Shown piece after piece: positions 14,201 to 27,006 of a stretch of 64,000 bases of DNA. The notes below the pieces were generated by a model. It searched no databases. It saw nothing but the letters and a program-made list of their open reading frames with translations, and was not told where the DNA came from. Position 1 is the stretch's first letter; each line of letters begins with the position of its first letter. The translations under genes were made by a program, and so were the position numbers. This stretch comes from Chondrosia reniformis (Eukaryota; Porifera; Demospongiae; Chondrillida; Chondrillidae): NCBI GenBank assembly GCA_947172415.1, contig OX359199.1, positions 5,019,384-5,083,383 of the forward strand. Reading direction: 5' to 3'.

Positions 14201-17200
14201 AGATGTAGCCACAAGGAAGGTCATGAAAATGGGTGACAAATACTTGATAACATCAATAGCACCACAATGTCTAGCCAATATCACCACTGAAGCATGCCAA
14301 TTATAATATCTTAATACCTTCGCTATAAAAACCATGGTTACTATGGTAATTAAAATATTTGTGATAAATTCTTTAAAAAGAATTTTAGTTGTAGTTTGAA
14401 CTGAGTTTTTACCATATGATTTTATAAGTCAGTATTTAGACCCTTTAGTATCCAATTCCATTCAATTCATGTCAGTATATCCAAACTAATAATAGCTACT
14501 GTACAACTGCAATGAGATACATCATACCTCAGATACATAGTTTCAGCTAGATCATTGTGACCTAGTTTTCTGTGGAACAGTCCAATCATCTTTAATATCT
14601 TGTAGTTGGTTGAATCATGATTTAGTGCCATTTTGGCAGCCGTCAGTGCTTTTGAGAATATATCTGCATTTTTACAAGATGTAAATTAACAGCCTATCTC
14701 TCTTATGTCTGTACATGTACGTATATACAGTACATATAATACTTGACCAGGTGTATGTACAGGTAATTCATTTATTGAAAGAATAATATCTAAAGCCAGT
14801 CTAAAGGTTTTCATGTCATCATCATTTGACTCTGGATTGACCCCACCCACTCATGTCTCCTGATGAGAAACCCAGAGTCAAATGATTCATTTCTATAATA
14901 ATACAATTGCAAATTATAAAACTCAAAGTAATGACTAAACATGTATGTCCTATAAATTCTTCTTTATAGTTCAGACTGGGATGGTCAAACAGTACAATTC
15001 AATGAATTACTTTAATGAATTTCAGTGTTTCTTTTCTTTTGATTTTCCCCTAAACCGTCTCAGATGAAGAATGGGCGGGCTATCAGACTGGCCTATCAAA
15101 ACAAGAATGCTCAGTACACACCAGATGGTAAATTCCTGTAATTATCCTATGCCAACAAAGTCTCATGGAATTAGCTGCTACATCCCATTCATTAGGAACC
15201 ACAGCTACATAAGATTTTCACAAGTACAATGGGCTATTACAATGGAGGAAACCACTGTCATGTAACCATAGGCTGCCTATTCACACTCTGCTGGTGGCCT
15301 ATGCCATGACACTGTACAGGCTAACTTACAGTGGAAAGATAAAGTTTAATGAATTGGAAAACCTCATCCTCATCCCAAGTTCTAAGTATACGTATAGGAA
15401 GTGTAATTCATGTGATATTATAATTGTTTAATGTCACATTAGTTTGCTAAATGTGACTAATAAAGTACAGGGCCGTCTCTGCTTCTAATAATAGAACGCC
15501 AGACAGGATAACTAGGTACCTCTGATCCTCTACATACATTCAGCTATTAACTGAAAAAGGCAGCCATATTGTTTGGGCAACCCCTTTCTTAGAGTAGAGT
15601 GCATAAATATACCATAATCCTGAATTGTATTAATTGTACAGTATACCATCAGCTTAACAAGTACGTACCTGTTTTATAATCAGCAATTATTAAATATCTC
15701 ATAAACTGTAATCTTTCACATGTGTTCATAGAGTGAAAGCGGACACTCGTATGTACGTATATACCCACATGTCTGTGAGAGCAGATAAGAGAAATTCCGA
15801 TAGGTCCTCATGCATGCAATCTATCACATGATTGCAAAAAGTCAGATATACTAATTGGTAATAAAATTATCAATCAGATCATTACAATTTGAAACCTCAA
15901 AAGTGATCTGCATATGTACTGAATTGGCCCATTTTACAGAATTGTAAGGATATATAACAAGCCGTAAAGATAATAGTAAGACAGATGAATATTACTTCCA
16001 TAATATATGTATAATATTTATTAGCAAAAAATAACAACAAAACACATACATATCTACTAATTGGCAACATACAACATGGTCTGCTTTGATATTCACTGAT
16101 AGAGGGCTCAAAAACGTCATACAAAAACTAGTTTGAACATTTAATCATGTAAGGAGAGAATGATGTGATTTTTGAATTCACATATGATGCAATAAATTGA
16201 CTACCATTTGTTATGTGTGAGCTATATCATATTGCTTATGGTGTTATGCCAATTACAAGGATGACTTGTAGAAAATCAATATACAATCAGTTCTAGTTCT
16301 CAAGCATGCAGAATCGGAATGTATTAGGAAATGTTTATTGCATTAATTCCTATTGTTAGAGAAAAACATTTTGTTATAATTGACTCTTTATTATATTAAC
16401 ATACTTAGCTGCTCAAAGTATGTTGCAGTGTTTAGACAGACTTCCATTGTTGTACATCCAAGGGACAAAGTTTGATCCAAACTCTTCTCTGCATCCGAAG
16501 GTCTCTGTAGCTGTATCAGTACTCCTCCCAATGCAGACCAGGCATCAGAATACTTGCCATCAAGCCTGAAAAATAGTATAATATAATGATTCCCTTTGAG
16601 ATGGTTCATCTTTAGTCTTTTGAATGTCTAGAGATGCAGTTTGTTTCTTTAGAATCAGATATTTCGATCCCAGGGGCCGGGTCTTCTTCAGATGAACCAT
16701 TTCAAATATAAGTATATAACAATCATTGAATTGAATATAAGTTTGGTGCAGCTAGAAGACATCCTTATCATCTAATGCAATGGTCTGGACTGTTGCAGTA
16801 TTATCTCAAGTTTGGGAAAAGGAGCAGAAATTACTACTTGAAACTGCACCAACTGCACACCTTTTGCATTTGTTGAACATATTTATAACATGTACTGTAA
16901 CCTACCTTAAACAGCTCTCTAAAGCTTTCCTTGCCTCATCATATTGTTCTAACCCACTACATACACACAGTAAATTTACTATGTATTATATACCTGTAAG
17001 ATTCATTTAGTTTATATATCTTTGTTATACGTACGTACCACTGCAAGACTAAGGGTGGTGTTTACATTTATAATGAACATCAGAAAATGAAGATTAATAC
17101 CAGCCATAGGACCTGCAATACAGTTACTCTTTGTTGCATGTGAAATAGACTGGCAACCATGGCAGCCATGTGAACAACCCAGAACATCATATTTCAAAAT

Positions 17201-20200
17201 TATGGTTTACATGACTATGCTTTATGAAATACAATGAATAGTGCTATCAGAGGGTCAAATGACACTTGTCTCCTCACTAGAACACGTTTCCAAGGTTAAA
17301 GAATGCCCTAGAGTGTTTTGGATTGCGCTTTACTGCTTCCTTTAAATAAAAAGCTGCTTCTTCTCCATGAAGAAGTGTTCCCAAGTTATTAAGTGCACTG
17401 GAATGTTCAGGAGCTATTCTGAAACAAAACAATATTGGCTTGAAACAATACAGTGTTACTTATAGAAAAACAATACAGTGTTACTTATAGAAAACTGATG
17501 ATGTCACTGTACATAGGAGTATCTGACTTCAGTATAATCAAATATTAATTAAACTGCCAGACTTGTCACATATATACGTACATACGTGTATATATAAGTA
17601 ATGTACAGTATGTGTGTGGCCCAGTTCCGTGTTAGATAATTCTTATATGTGCTACTATAGTTTCATAGGCGGTGAGAAAAAGGTGTCTAATATAATTCAT
17701 GATAGTCTGATAAGCCAGACATAAATTCCACTCCATATTCAAAGCAATGTCTCATATAACCCCTTTCTGAAGACAAAACAAGTGATGCCTGTGACATCTA
17801 ATTGGTAGCACAAAGGTACGTACATGTGTTCTGCGTTTTGACTAGAGTTGTCTAAATAGTGCTCAATATGAACATCATTTAGACCAGACCTCACTTTTAA
17901 TATGGGGTGTATTCCTGGTCTGGCTTGCCAGACTAATTTTATGGGTACAAGGTGCAGACATTTGTTAGGTATACCTAATAGCTTCCTTGTAATGATGTAT
18001 AGCTAAGTCAACACTCCCCGAGTCCTTTAAAAAGTTAGCATAGTTGTAGTGAACTTTGGCATTGTGTGGCACAGTTTTGATTCCAGATTTAAATAAACTC
18101 TCTCTACTTCTCCAATCCTCGTTTCTGATCAAAGTCTTTGTTGTAAAGACTCCAAGGAGATATAGGGTGAAAAGGAGAAGGATACAGGTGCTAAGTTTTG
18201 GAGAAATCTTCCTCAGATGCTTATCCAAAGTGATTATACCTTGTGCAACCAAAACACAGTACCCTAAACTGTATTAAAAACATTGCTGCATGGCAAGTTT
18301 AACTATTATTCAAGTGTATTAACTCTTATTTTCCCTTTTTTTTCATTTTAGTGAATCTGATTGGTGCTATACACAGCCTCAACCTCCCTCCCTCACCCTC
18401 AACAACCTCCCCCCTCACCCTCAACCTCGATCTCAACCTCAACCTCAACCTCCCTCCCTCGACTTCCCTCAACCTCAGCCTCCCTCCCTCAAACTCAACC
18501 TCCCCCCCTCACCCTCAACCTCCCTCCCTCAAACTCAACCTCCCTCCCTCAAACTCAACCTCCCTCCCTCAACTTCCCTCAGCCTCAACCTCCCTCCCCC
18601 CAACTCAACCCTCCCTCCCTCAACCTCCCTCAACCTCCCTCAACCTCAACCTCCCTCCCTCACCCTCAACCTCCCCCCAACTCAACCTCCCTCCCTCAAC
18701 CTCCCTCAACCTCAACCTCCCTCCCTCAACCTCAACCTCCCCCCAACTCAACCTCCCTCCCTCAAACTCAACCTCCCTCCCTCAACTTCCCTCAACCTCA
18801 ACCTCCTTCAACCTCAACCTCCCTCCCTCAGCCTCAACCTCCCTCCCTCAGCCTCAACCTCCCTCAACCTCAACCTCCCTCAACCTCAACCTCCCTCCCT
18901 CAAACTCAACCTCCCTCCCTCAAACTCAACCTCCCTCCCTCAACTTCCCTCAGCCTCAACCTCCCTCCCTCAAACTCAACCTCCCTCCCTCAACCTCCCT
19001 CAACCTCAACCTCCCTCCATCAACCTCAACCTCCCCCCAACTCAACCTCCCTCTCTCAACCTCAAACTCCCTCAACCTCAACTTCAACCTCCCTCCCTCA
19101 AACTCAACCTCCGTCCCCCCAACTCAACCTCCCTCCCTCAAACTCAACCTCCCTCCTTCAAACTCAACCTCCCTCTCTCAACCTCAAACTCCCTCAACCT
19201 CAACTTCAACCTCCCTCCCTCAAACTCAACCTCCCTCTCTCAACCTCAACCTCAACCTCAACCTCAGCCTCAGTCTCCCCTTTCCAAACTTATTGTGCCT
19301 TACTCCATCTTGGTTCCCTCTACTGAATTTTAGAATATTAAAGTAGATAGAGGTATCTATCTAGTTGAATCTTCTTTAAAGGTGGTGTCATTTGGCCAAC
19401 GGAAACTAACCTTGGTATGTAGAGAATTCTCTCTGCAAGTACAAACCCAACTCTAAAGAATAAATTAGAAGCTGGAAGAAATGGTACCACACACAAGGAG
19501 AGTCCAAACAACACCACAAACCGGTCCTATATAAAACACACAACACATTCCTAATTGGATTGTTGTATCATATTGTTTTATAGCATTAAGCTGACCTTCT
19601 TAAACTTTTTGAATGAACTAACTACTAAAGCCATCAGGATGACGTAGAAGCTGATGGTCCACAAGTTCCGATTGTCAGATAGAGCGGTTATCAAAGGTAT
19701 ACTTCCACCTTGCCAATCATAGCACAGTGTAGTTGGAGACAATAGAAAGCCACCATTGGCTGCAAAGAGGTAGTTAAAGGTTAAAAACCTTGTTAGAAAG
19801 CTCTCTGAAAAAGATGCTGGATTGTCTTCCACTAAAAAAGTGGGGAGTTCCCCTCTCATAATCAGTACCCTCAAACCAAGCAAGAGCAATGACTAATAAA
19901 AGTGAAAAGATACAGGGAATGGCATGTTAGTGAAAAGTAATTTTGTCTATTTCAAAACTCACTGATAGACAGAGGACTAGCGAGCCAAAGAAACACTTTG
20001 AGTGCAACCTTTAAAAAACAAAAAAATATGCAAAATGAAATTGGTTGCATTGTTGTAACTTTATAATGTCATACTTTATACTTTTGGATGACTGCCATAC
20101 AGAGAGAATACTATAATTTACTGCAACTCCAAATACAGTGATACCTAACTCCTTGCAAAATGTGGCAGTTGCTCCACAAATCACACACAGAAAAATATAA

Positions 20201-20874
20201 AAACTGCCTGCTGCTACTGAAGTGGCCTTTTCAAATCTACATATCCAGCAAAATATGGACCAAAATAGCAAATATAACAATAATAATAATAATTTACTTA
20301 CTTTACATAAAAGAGAAGTGATAGTATAAAAAACAAACACGCCATTTCATCTGCTCTCCCAACGACACCAGTCACCTATTTATAGAGAGGACCAGCCAAA
20401 CTAATAGCTTGATGGATTTGCTGACACTATATTAAAAAAGTGACTAACTGCTTCTGTGTGAATGGGATGGGAAGCGAATAATAATGCAGACAGGAGCGAT
20501 GTAGCAGTGTTACCAAACAAAGCCACCGCACAGAGAAAATAAAAAAGCGAACACACTGCCATGTGCAGTGCTAAATTCACAAGGTGATACCCCCAGGGTC
20601 TCAGCTCGTGAAACATGTAGTTGATTCGAAATGATAGGATCACAAGAGGTCGGTACGACTTGTGACTGCTATTGTCGAGAATACTCCTTCCCCAAAAGTC
20701 ATTGCTAAACAAGTTCATCCAAGGTGTGCTAGGCCTGATGTCCGCATTGTCCAGAATGGCGAACTTGTCATCATGGACCAGGTCATTTTGGAGACTGTTC
20801 CAGTAGCACACAGTACACATACCAATTATAACCAAATTGGCAACAAACGCATTCATTTCCTTCCTTAACGACAA
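8215..20874 (-). CDS. TMTC family ER transmembrane and TPR protein (O-mannosyltransferase class)
   Basis: Sixteen exons join in frame to 834 aa, close to the length of human TMTC2: 20449-20874, 20302-20375, 20075-20236, 19963-20008, 19596-19892, 19411-19526, 17975-18268, 17278-17418, 16906-16956, 16405-16565, 14528-14663, 13559-13703, 12013-12153, 11353-11466, 10733-10810 and 8215-8337. The N-terminal half is multi-pass membrane and carries the luminal HDD motif (residues 34-36, typical of GT-C enzymes), [22 protein letters not shown] and the TMTC domain ([40 protein letters not shown]). From about residue 500 to the end are TPR repeats (NALKVHYNYA type, [29 protein letters not shown]). TMTC1-4 act in the ER membrane and are needed for O-mannosylation of cadherins. 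Which of the four paralogues this matches cannot be told by eye. Introns hold minisatellites and inverted repeats. Confidence 0.93.
8366..8750. repeat. Inverted repeat in the last TMTC intron
   Basis: The segment from about 8371 (TACCTACCC) to 8456 recurs as its reverse complement at about 8667-8747, with small indels. Both arms contain ACAAACAAAACACACTA or its complement. The spacer is about 210 bp and is rich in TACGTA. The arms lie about 35 bp upstream of the final TMTC exon in the direction of transcription, so the pre-mRNA could fold into a hairpin of about 80 bp there. Confidence 0.8.
11697..11851. repeat. Short minisatellite in TMTC intron
   Basis: About seven units built on GAGTTGAAGGGATAAGTAGT plus CATGA, some with an inserted TC, stand in tandem between two TPR exons. 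Period is 22-27 bp. Non-coding. Confidence 0.85.
14821..14886. ncRNA. Hairpin in TMTC intron (possible small-RNA precursor)
   Basis: ATCATTTGACTCTGG (14821-14835) is perfectly complementary to 14872-14886. The 36-nt loop contains a second 5-bp stem (CTCAT/ATGAG). The size is that of a small microRNA precursor or a MITE remnant. No other evidence for expression is visible. Confidence 0.3.
18366..19282. repeat. C-rich minisatellite, TMTC intron
   Basis: About 0.9 kb of units of the type CAACCTCCCTCC, CTCAACCTCAACCT and CCCCCAACTCAAC occupies the intron between exons 17975-18268 and 19411-19526. The long overlapping reading frames (over 300 codons, Pro/Ser/Thr/Leu/Asn only) arise because the plus strand has no TAA, TAG or TGA inside the repeat. 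They are not genes. Confidence 0.93.
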
Positions 20875-21065
20875 GATGCTTACTGCAATGCTACAATTCT
20901 AGCACTACGCATGAATTATGAGCTAGGCAGGCCAGGCCTACATACGAACGATGCTAATAGAGTAAAAAAGGAAAAAACATTGACAAGCCAAAAGATGGCA
21001 GTCTTTCTGGTACGGAAATACTTGTGTTTAATTTATCACATTTTGACTTTTTTTTGGTTCCCCTT

Positions 21066-24000
21066 ATGAGGAAGCTAAAGTTTATGCTTCGATATTACAC
21101 TAGAAAGCACTCGTACGTGCTGATCACATGTGCAGTCCTTCTCTTAATGTGGTGGTTCTTATGGAACAAGACAGCTACGCAGAGAACTACTACACGAATC
21201 CAAGGACCCGGGAGGGAAGTCATTGATGGATTCCAACCTCTTCCAAGATTATACAAAGGATTGGAAATAAAGGATGGAGAATTTATGCTGAATAATAAAC
21301 CATTTCGCATACTAAGCGGTTCTATCCATTACTTTCGAGTTCCGCCATCAAAGTGGAAGGACAGGCTTATGAAGCTCAAGGCTGCCGGGCTAAATACAGT
21401 ACAAACGTCAGTACATATACTTAGCTTCCTAATAGAATCCCTAGTTTGCATTTCATGAAATTAGATAAAGACCAATTTCACGTTGTAAAGCATACATATA
21501 AGAGCAGCACTGAAAGTGGGTCCCATCTTCATATATTTCTTTTTCTCCACTGGGACAGACAGCTGTTTCTGTGAGTTTCTCTCTCCACCAGTGACCCTGG
21601 CAGTCTTAGTCTTCAGAGAGTCCTTATATTAGCTCCTTAAATATGAGGTTGATGATGGAGTTTAGTCTTGTGTCTAGACCCCACCTCTGTACCCGGGAAT
21701 CCCCTTATGTCAATTGTCCCATTGTTTTCCTGCTGCAATCCCACATCTACATATTGTACCAATTTGTTGTATTCTCTAACACTAGATATGTGGCATGGAA
21801 TTTGCACGAACCCACACCTGGGAAATTTGATTTTACGGGCATATGTGATATCAGGTACTGTTGACCATATTGAGGTACTCTATGGCTGATGAAGCACTCA
21901 AATTGGTTCATCATGATTTTAGGCAGTTCATCAAGACAGCCAAGGAACTAGGAATATATGTTATTGTGAGACCGGGTCCTTATATTTGTGCAGAATGGGA
22001 ATACGGGGGCCTGCCAGCGTAAGTCTACCATTACCTATGTATTACGTATGTATATCAATCTTATTGTTGTCTTTTATCTTTATTTTTCTATCACTGCTCT
22101 CATTCAGCATCATTATCATTATCAGCTGGCTATCATCAAAATTTAATGTATACTTTCTAACTTTCTTCTATCTGTATTATATAACTGTAGTTGGCTTCTA
22201 AAGGATAAAGATATGAAAGTCCGGTCTACCTATCCACCCTTTCTCTCGTCTGTGAGTCGTTTCTTTGACCACTTGTTCCAGGTGCTCCACCCCTTACAGG
22301 CCTCAAATGGTGGACCAATCATAGCTTTTCAAGTAGAAAATGAATATTTAAGCTTCCAAAATGACACAAACTATCTGACAACTATTTATAAAGTAAATAT
22401 TTAATTTTTCTTGTATGCATACTGTATTGTGTATGCTTCACTTTGAAACACATTCAGTCATTTTAGCAATTTTAAAAAGATAGTTAATTGTCACTTTAGA
22501 TGTTTCAGGCTAAAGGATTGAGAGAGTTACTCTTTACATCAGATGGATCAAATTTTGTGAACACTGCTGTAAAGATGCTCCCAGATAAAGGTTAAGATCC
22601 CTATTTTCTCCAATACTATTTGTCCATAAGCATTCTCTTCTACTTCTTCTTACAATAGTTCTTGTTGCTGTCAATTTTATGAGAAATCCAAAGGAGAGCT
22701 TGCAGACCTTGCGTGCAGCACAGGTAGCTAAAATGTTCTCAGCTAAAGATAGCTATTGTTTTGAATCTTATGGTATTACAACATGTGTCACTGGTTAGTT
22801 GGTTGAAATGTATCTTCTTCTCTTAACAATATAAGAAGTTACTGTATACTGTATTTGAACTGTCCTACAGTCAACTAGTAATATTAGGGTATCTTTGGGG
22901 GGAGGGGAGGGGGGCATTTGTCCCTCTTGAAGATAATCAAATTCCAAAATGGGTGAACAAAGTATAGTTGTATTGATATTGGTCATTGCCTTCTCCAGCC
23001 AACCAAACCTCTCTATGTGGCTGAGTACTGGAGCGGATGGTTTATGCATTGGAAAGAAGAGAAAAAAGAGTTTCAATCTCTTCCAACTTTCAAAGAAAGT
23101 GTGGCAACCATGTTGGAGATGAATGCTTCAATCAATTTCTACATGTTTCATGGTAAGTGCCTCTTTACAATTACATATATAATACTGATTGGATCTGTAA
23201 TGGTTAGATAATACATCCCAGGTCTGTAATGGTTAGATACATCCCAGGTCTGTAATGGTTAGATACATCCCAGGTCTGTAATGGTTAGATACATCCCAGG
23301 TCTTTAATGGTTAGATACATCCCAGGTCTGTAATGGTCAGATACATCCCAGGTCTGTAATGGTTAGATACATCCCAGGTCTGTAATGGTCAGATACATCC
23401 CAGGTCTGTAATGGTTAGATACATCCCAGGTCTGTAATGGTTAGATACATCCCAGGTCTGTAATGGTCAGATACATCCCAGGTCTGTAATGGTCAGATAC
23501 ATCCCAGGTCTGTAATGGTTAGATACATCCCAGGTCTGTAATGGTCAGATACATCCCAGGTCTGTAATGGTTAGATACATCCCAGGTCTGTAATGGTTAG
23601 ATACATCCCAGGTCTGTACATACATGTATCCAAATATAGGGAGGAGAGATTGGCTAATTGATTGATGTAATGTAATGTCTTCAGGTGGTACCAACTTTGG
23701 TTTTATGAATGGAGCTAATGTGGAAGAAGATGGACAATATGAGCCAACTATTACTAGCTATGGTAAGCTGCAATCAGTGGCAGGCCCTGCAGGTGACAGG
23801 TTCTGTATGAGTTCATGGTCTTTCTGTAGACTATGAGGCTCCAGTGAATGAATGGGGCAAACCGACCAAGAAGTATTACATCTTGAGAGACCTGCTCACT
23901 AAGATGGTACCACAATTTGGTAAGGACGTAGTAAATGTGCAAGGAAAGTCCTTCTCCATCAGTTACTGACCTCCCCTCCCCTCCCCCTCACCCTCACCAT

Positions 24001-26826
24001 ACCCCTCCCCTCCCCTCACCTTCACCCTACCCCTCCCCTCCCCTCACCCTCACCACACCCCTCCCCTCCCCCTCCCCTCCCCTTCACCATACCCCTCCCC
24101 TCCCCTCACCTTCACCCTACCCCTCCCCTCCCCTCACCCTCACCACACCCCTCCCCTCCCCCTCCCCTCCCCTTCACCATACCCCTCCCCTCCCCTCACC
24201 TTCACCCTACCCCTCCCCTCCCCTCACCCTCACCACACCCCTCCCCTCCCCCTCCCCTCCCCTTCACCATACCCCTCCCCTCCCCTCACCTTCACCCTAC
24301 CCCTCCCCTCCCCTCACCCTCACCACACCCCTCCCCTACCCCTCCCCTCCCCTTCACCATACCCCTCCCCTCCCCTCACCTTCACCCTACCCCTCCCCTC
24401 CCCTCACCCTCACCACACCCCTCCCCTCCCCCTCCCCTCCCCTTCACCATACCCCTCCTCTCCCCCTCCCCTCCCCTTCACCATACCCCTCCTCTCCACT
24501 CTCCATAACCTCTCACCACACCCCTCACCATACCCCTCCCCTCCACTCACCCTCACCATACCCCTCCCCTCCACTCTCCATAACCTCTCACCACACCCCT
24601 CACCACACCCCTTCCTCTCCTGTAGTTCCTCACCCTCTCCCTCCCATACCAGCGAGCATGGAATGTGCAGACTATGGTAACTAACTGTGTTCCTAATCTC
24701 AAAGTATTCTAATATAATATCTTCAAGATTATCTGTTCCTCTGTTACTTTAGACATGCTGAAGATGGCATACTCACTACCTCTCCTAGACACTATAGCCT
24801 ATACTGGGGTGAGAGATGGGTATTCTGATTTGATCTCCAGCCTCTCTTGTGTGTAAAATATGTTTACTCCTTTAGACTCCTACATTCGGCAGCTTGCCTC
24901 TACCGATGGAAAGTCTGTCTGTCCACGGGGGGGTGGGGCAGAACTATGGCTTTACAATGTATAGGACAACCATCACTAGAGAAACCAGAATGCTCACTAT
25001 AGAGGGGCTTAAAGACTATGGAGTGGTAAGTGTGAAGCACTCCACTGTTAGCCACATTTCACTTTTGGCAAAATACTACCCGAACCTCCTCATACCCTTT
25101 CCCAGTCGCACTCCTATATCCACTCTTGCAAATGTCTAGATCAACCCCTCCACACATACACCTTTACATTCTCTTAAGAGAATGAGATCTCTTCTGTTAT
25201 TCAGGTGCTTCTAGAAGGTTCTACTATCAAAGAAGTGTCCTGGACACCACAAGTATCATTTCCAATCGATCCAACACAGGTGAGTTGGGAATGCTGGATT
25301 GCATATCAACTTAGCATTCCTAACTAATCCTTTTATGTACCTGCTAGATGGTTGATGGAGAGTCACAACTTGACATTCTGGTTGAAAACATGGGAAGGGT
25401 CAATTACGTCCACTCAGCAATGGCATCCTATATGAGCAGTATGTGCAGAAAGGGAATCACTGGAAATGTGAAGATCAATGATAAAGTGAAAACAAACTGG
25501 AAAATGTATTCCTTTGAGTTTGACCAAGGGTTTTGTCAGAAGTAAGTAGGATTGTACAAACTAGCAAATCTGATTGATCTTGTTCATGTGTGTGGTTTCC
25601 ATAGTAATACAAAACTGAAAGCTCTGGTCTCCATCTTTAATCAAACACATAACACTGCTTCAGTCCTAGGCCTCTCTGTCTCAAATATGAAAACAATGGC
25701 CATCAGACCCATTTGTTTGTCTGTGCATTATGCATTACCAAACTGAATGCATTATGTATTTGTTTCAATGTCAAGTTTCAAGTCAGTTTTGAGTATACGT
25801 ATAATTATACAAATGTCTTCCCTCCAGTATTGATTCAGGAGGATTATGGCAGAGAGTTAAGAGTACCAGCTTATATAAGGCACCAACCATCTACAAAACC
25901 GCTCTGACTGTCAATGAAATACCACATGATACCTTTGCTGACATGTCGGTAAGTCTTATATATACTGCAGCTGACTGCTACATGTCAGCCATTTTACTTG
26001 ACTGCTACATGTCAGCCCATTTTACTTGACTGTTACATGTCAGCCCATTTTACTTGACTGCTACATGTCAGCCATTTTACTTGACTGCTACATGTCAGCC
26101 CATTTTACTTGACTGCTACATGTCAGCCATTTTACTTGACTGCTACATGTCAGCCATTTTACTACATGTGCAGGACGGATTGGTGTGTAAACCATAATTA
26201 TTATTTGAATAATTGTTAAATTACATGTGTTCTCTGTTGCCATTCATGTTTGTCCATTCACGGGCTGTATTGTGTATGGCTTCTTGTTTCCTTGTTAACT
26301 CATATAGTTATGGGGTAAAGGCATACTTATTGTCAATAATGTAAATGTTGGAAGGTATTGGGAAGTTGGACCACAGAAATCCCTTTACATACCCTCATCC
26401 ATTTTGAAGCAAGGAATTAACAAGGTACAGTTTCTGTACATATAAGGATTCCTTGAGTCCCACTAATACATATTCATATATATGTACACATGTTGACATT
26501 AATGTTGTTTTCATATTACATTAGGTACTTTTTAAATATTATTTAGTGAAATCACATTTTATGAAGTCATAGATAGAGTGAACAGAAAACAGTTCCTTTG
26601 ATCAAACATTTGCATTGATAATATGATACAATCTCCTTGGGATGTGGAAATTGCTTTCAAGTGATTTCAGTATATACCTCCTATAACTCATGTATATATT
26701 ATGCTTGTATGTACATATAGCATATACGTATATATATATATCTATATTTGTCATTAGATCATGGTACTGGAACTGAAAAGACCAAGTCCTTCATTAACTA
26801 TCCCATTTCGCAAGGAACCTCTATGA
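21066..26826 (+). CDS. Beta-galactosidase-like protein, glycoside hydrolase family 35
   Basis: Seventeen exons join in frame to 672 aa: 21066-21406, 21786-21854, 21923-22018, 22191-22392, 22500-22590, 22659-22723, 22999-23152, 23685-23762, 23830-23919, 24626-24676, 24753-24808, 24876-25025, 25205-25279, 25348-25541, 25828-25948, 26308-26424 and 26758-26826. An N-terminal signal anchor (about residues 17-33, [12 protein letters not shown]) is followed by the GH35 barrel: [42 protein letters not shown], the catalytic acid/base motif VENEY (about 218-221) and the nucleophile motif AEYWSGWF (Glu about 297), then [17 protein letters not shown]. The C-terminal beta domains end with [15 protein letters not shown]. 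It should cleave terminal beta-galactose in the secretory or lysosomal system. The signal anchor resembles GLB1L2/GLB1L3 more than lysosomal GLB1 (inference). The ATG at 21066 is chosen because it directly precedes the basic residues of the anchor; an in-frame ATG at 21024 is the alternative. Confidence 0.94.
23195..23622. repeat. 26-bp minisatellite in beta-galactosidase intron
   Basis: About sixteen units of 26 bp, GGTCTGTAATGGTTAGATAC plus ATCCCA, with a T/C variant at one position (GGTTAG or GGTCAG). The array sits about 40 nt after the 5' splice site of the exon ending at 23152. Confidence 0.93.
23969..24620. repeat. C-rich minisatellite directly upstream of a 3' splice site
   Basis: A roughly 120-bp unit made of CCCCTCCCCTCACC, TTCACCCTACC and TTCACCATACC blocks is repeated about five times. 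It then decays into CTCCATAACCTCTCACCACA blocks that run into the acceptor at 24625. The sense strand has no AG from 23963 to 24623. The 249-codon reading frame over it is an artefact of base composition. Confidence 0.92.
25965..26165. repeat. 28-bp minisatellite just after a 5' splice site
   Basis: Seven to eight units of GACTGCTACATGTCAGCC plus CATTTTACTT lie between the donor at 25949 and the next exon at 26308, starting about 25 nt inside the intron. Confidence 0.9.
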
Positions 26827-26851
26827 TTGCCCAATACCTTCTGTGCTGTAC

Positions 26852-26857
26852 AATAAA
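26852..26857 (+). terminator. Poly(A) signal of beta-galactosidase gene
   Basis: AATAAA lies 26 nt after the stop codon of the beta-galactosidase gene. The convergent BTB gene ends at 27007, so the two 3' ends are packed into about 180 bp. Confidence 0.6.
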
Positions 26858-27006
26858 GACATATATTTGTACATTTATATCACAGATAAATAGAAAAAGA
26901 GTGAAAGTGTGTATGTACAATTTAAATCCAAAGCTTAATCATATACAGTGTGTGTTGCAAGAAGAGATCTCTTAAGTTAGTTAGATCGCATTTACAGTTC
27001 AATACA

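Noticed and set aside
18351..19346. Two overlapping frames of over 320 codons of Pro/Ser/Thr/Asn/Leu
   Set aside because: Minisatellite inside a TMTC intron; two frames open at once shows composition, not coding.
23195..23622. Possible CRISPR array (regular 26-bp repeats)
   Set aside because: Units are directly adjacent with no unique spacers, in a eukaryotic intron; an ordinary minisatellite. The same applies to the 25-bp repeats at 54150 and 56030.
23935..24684. 249-codon Pro/Ser/His frame
   Set aside because: Minisatellite in a beta-galactosidase intron; only its end overlaps a true exon, in another frame.
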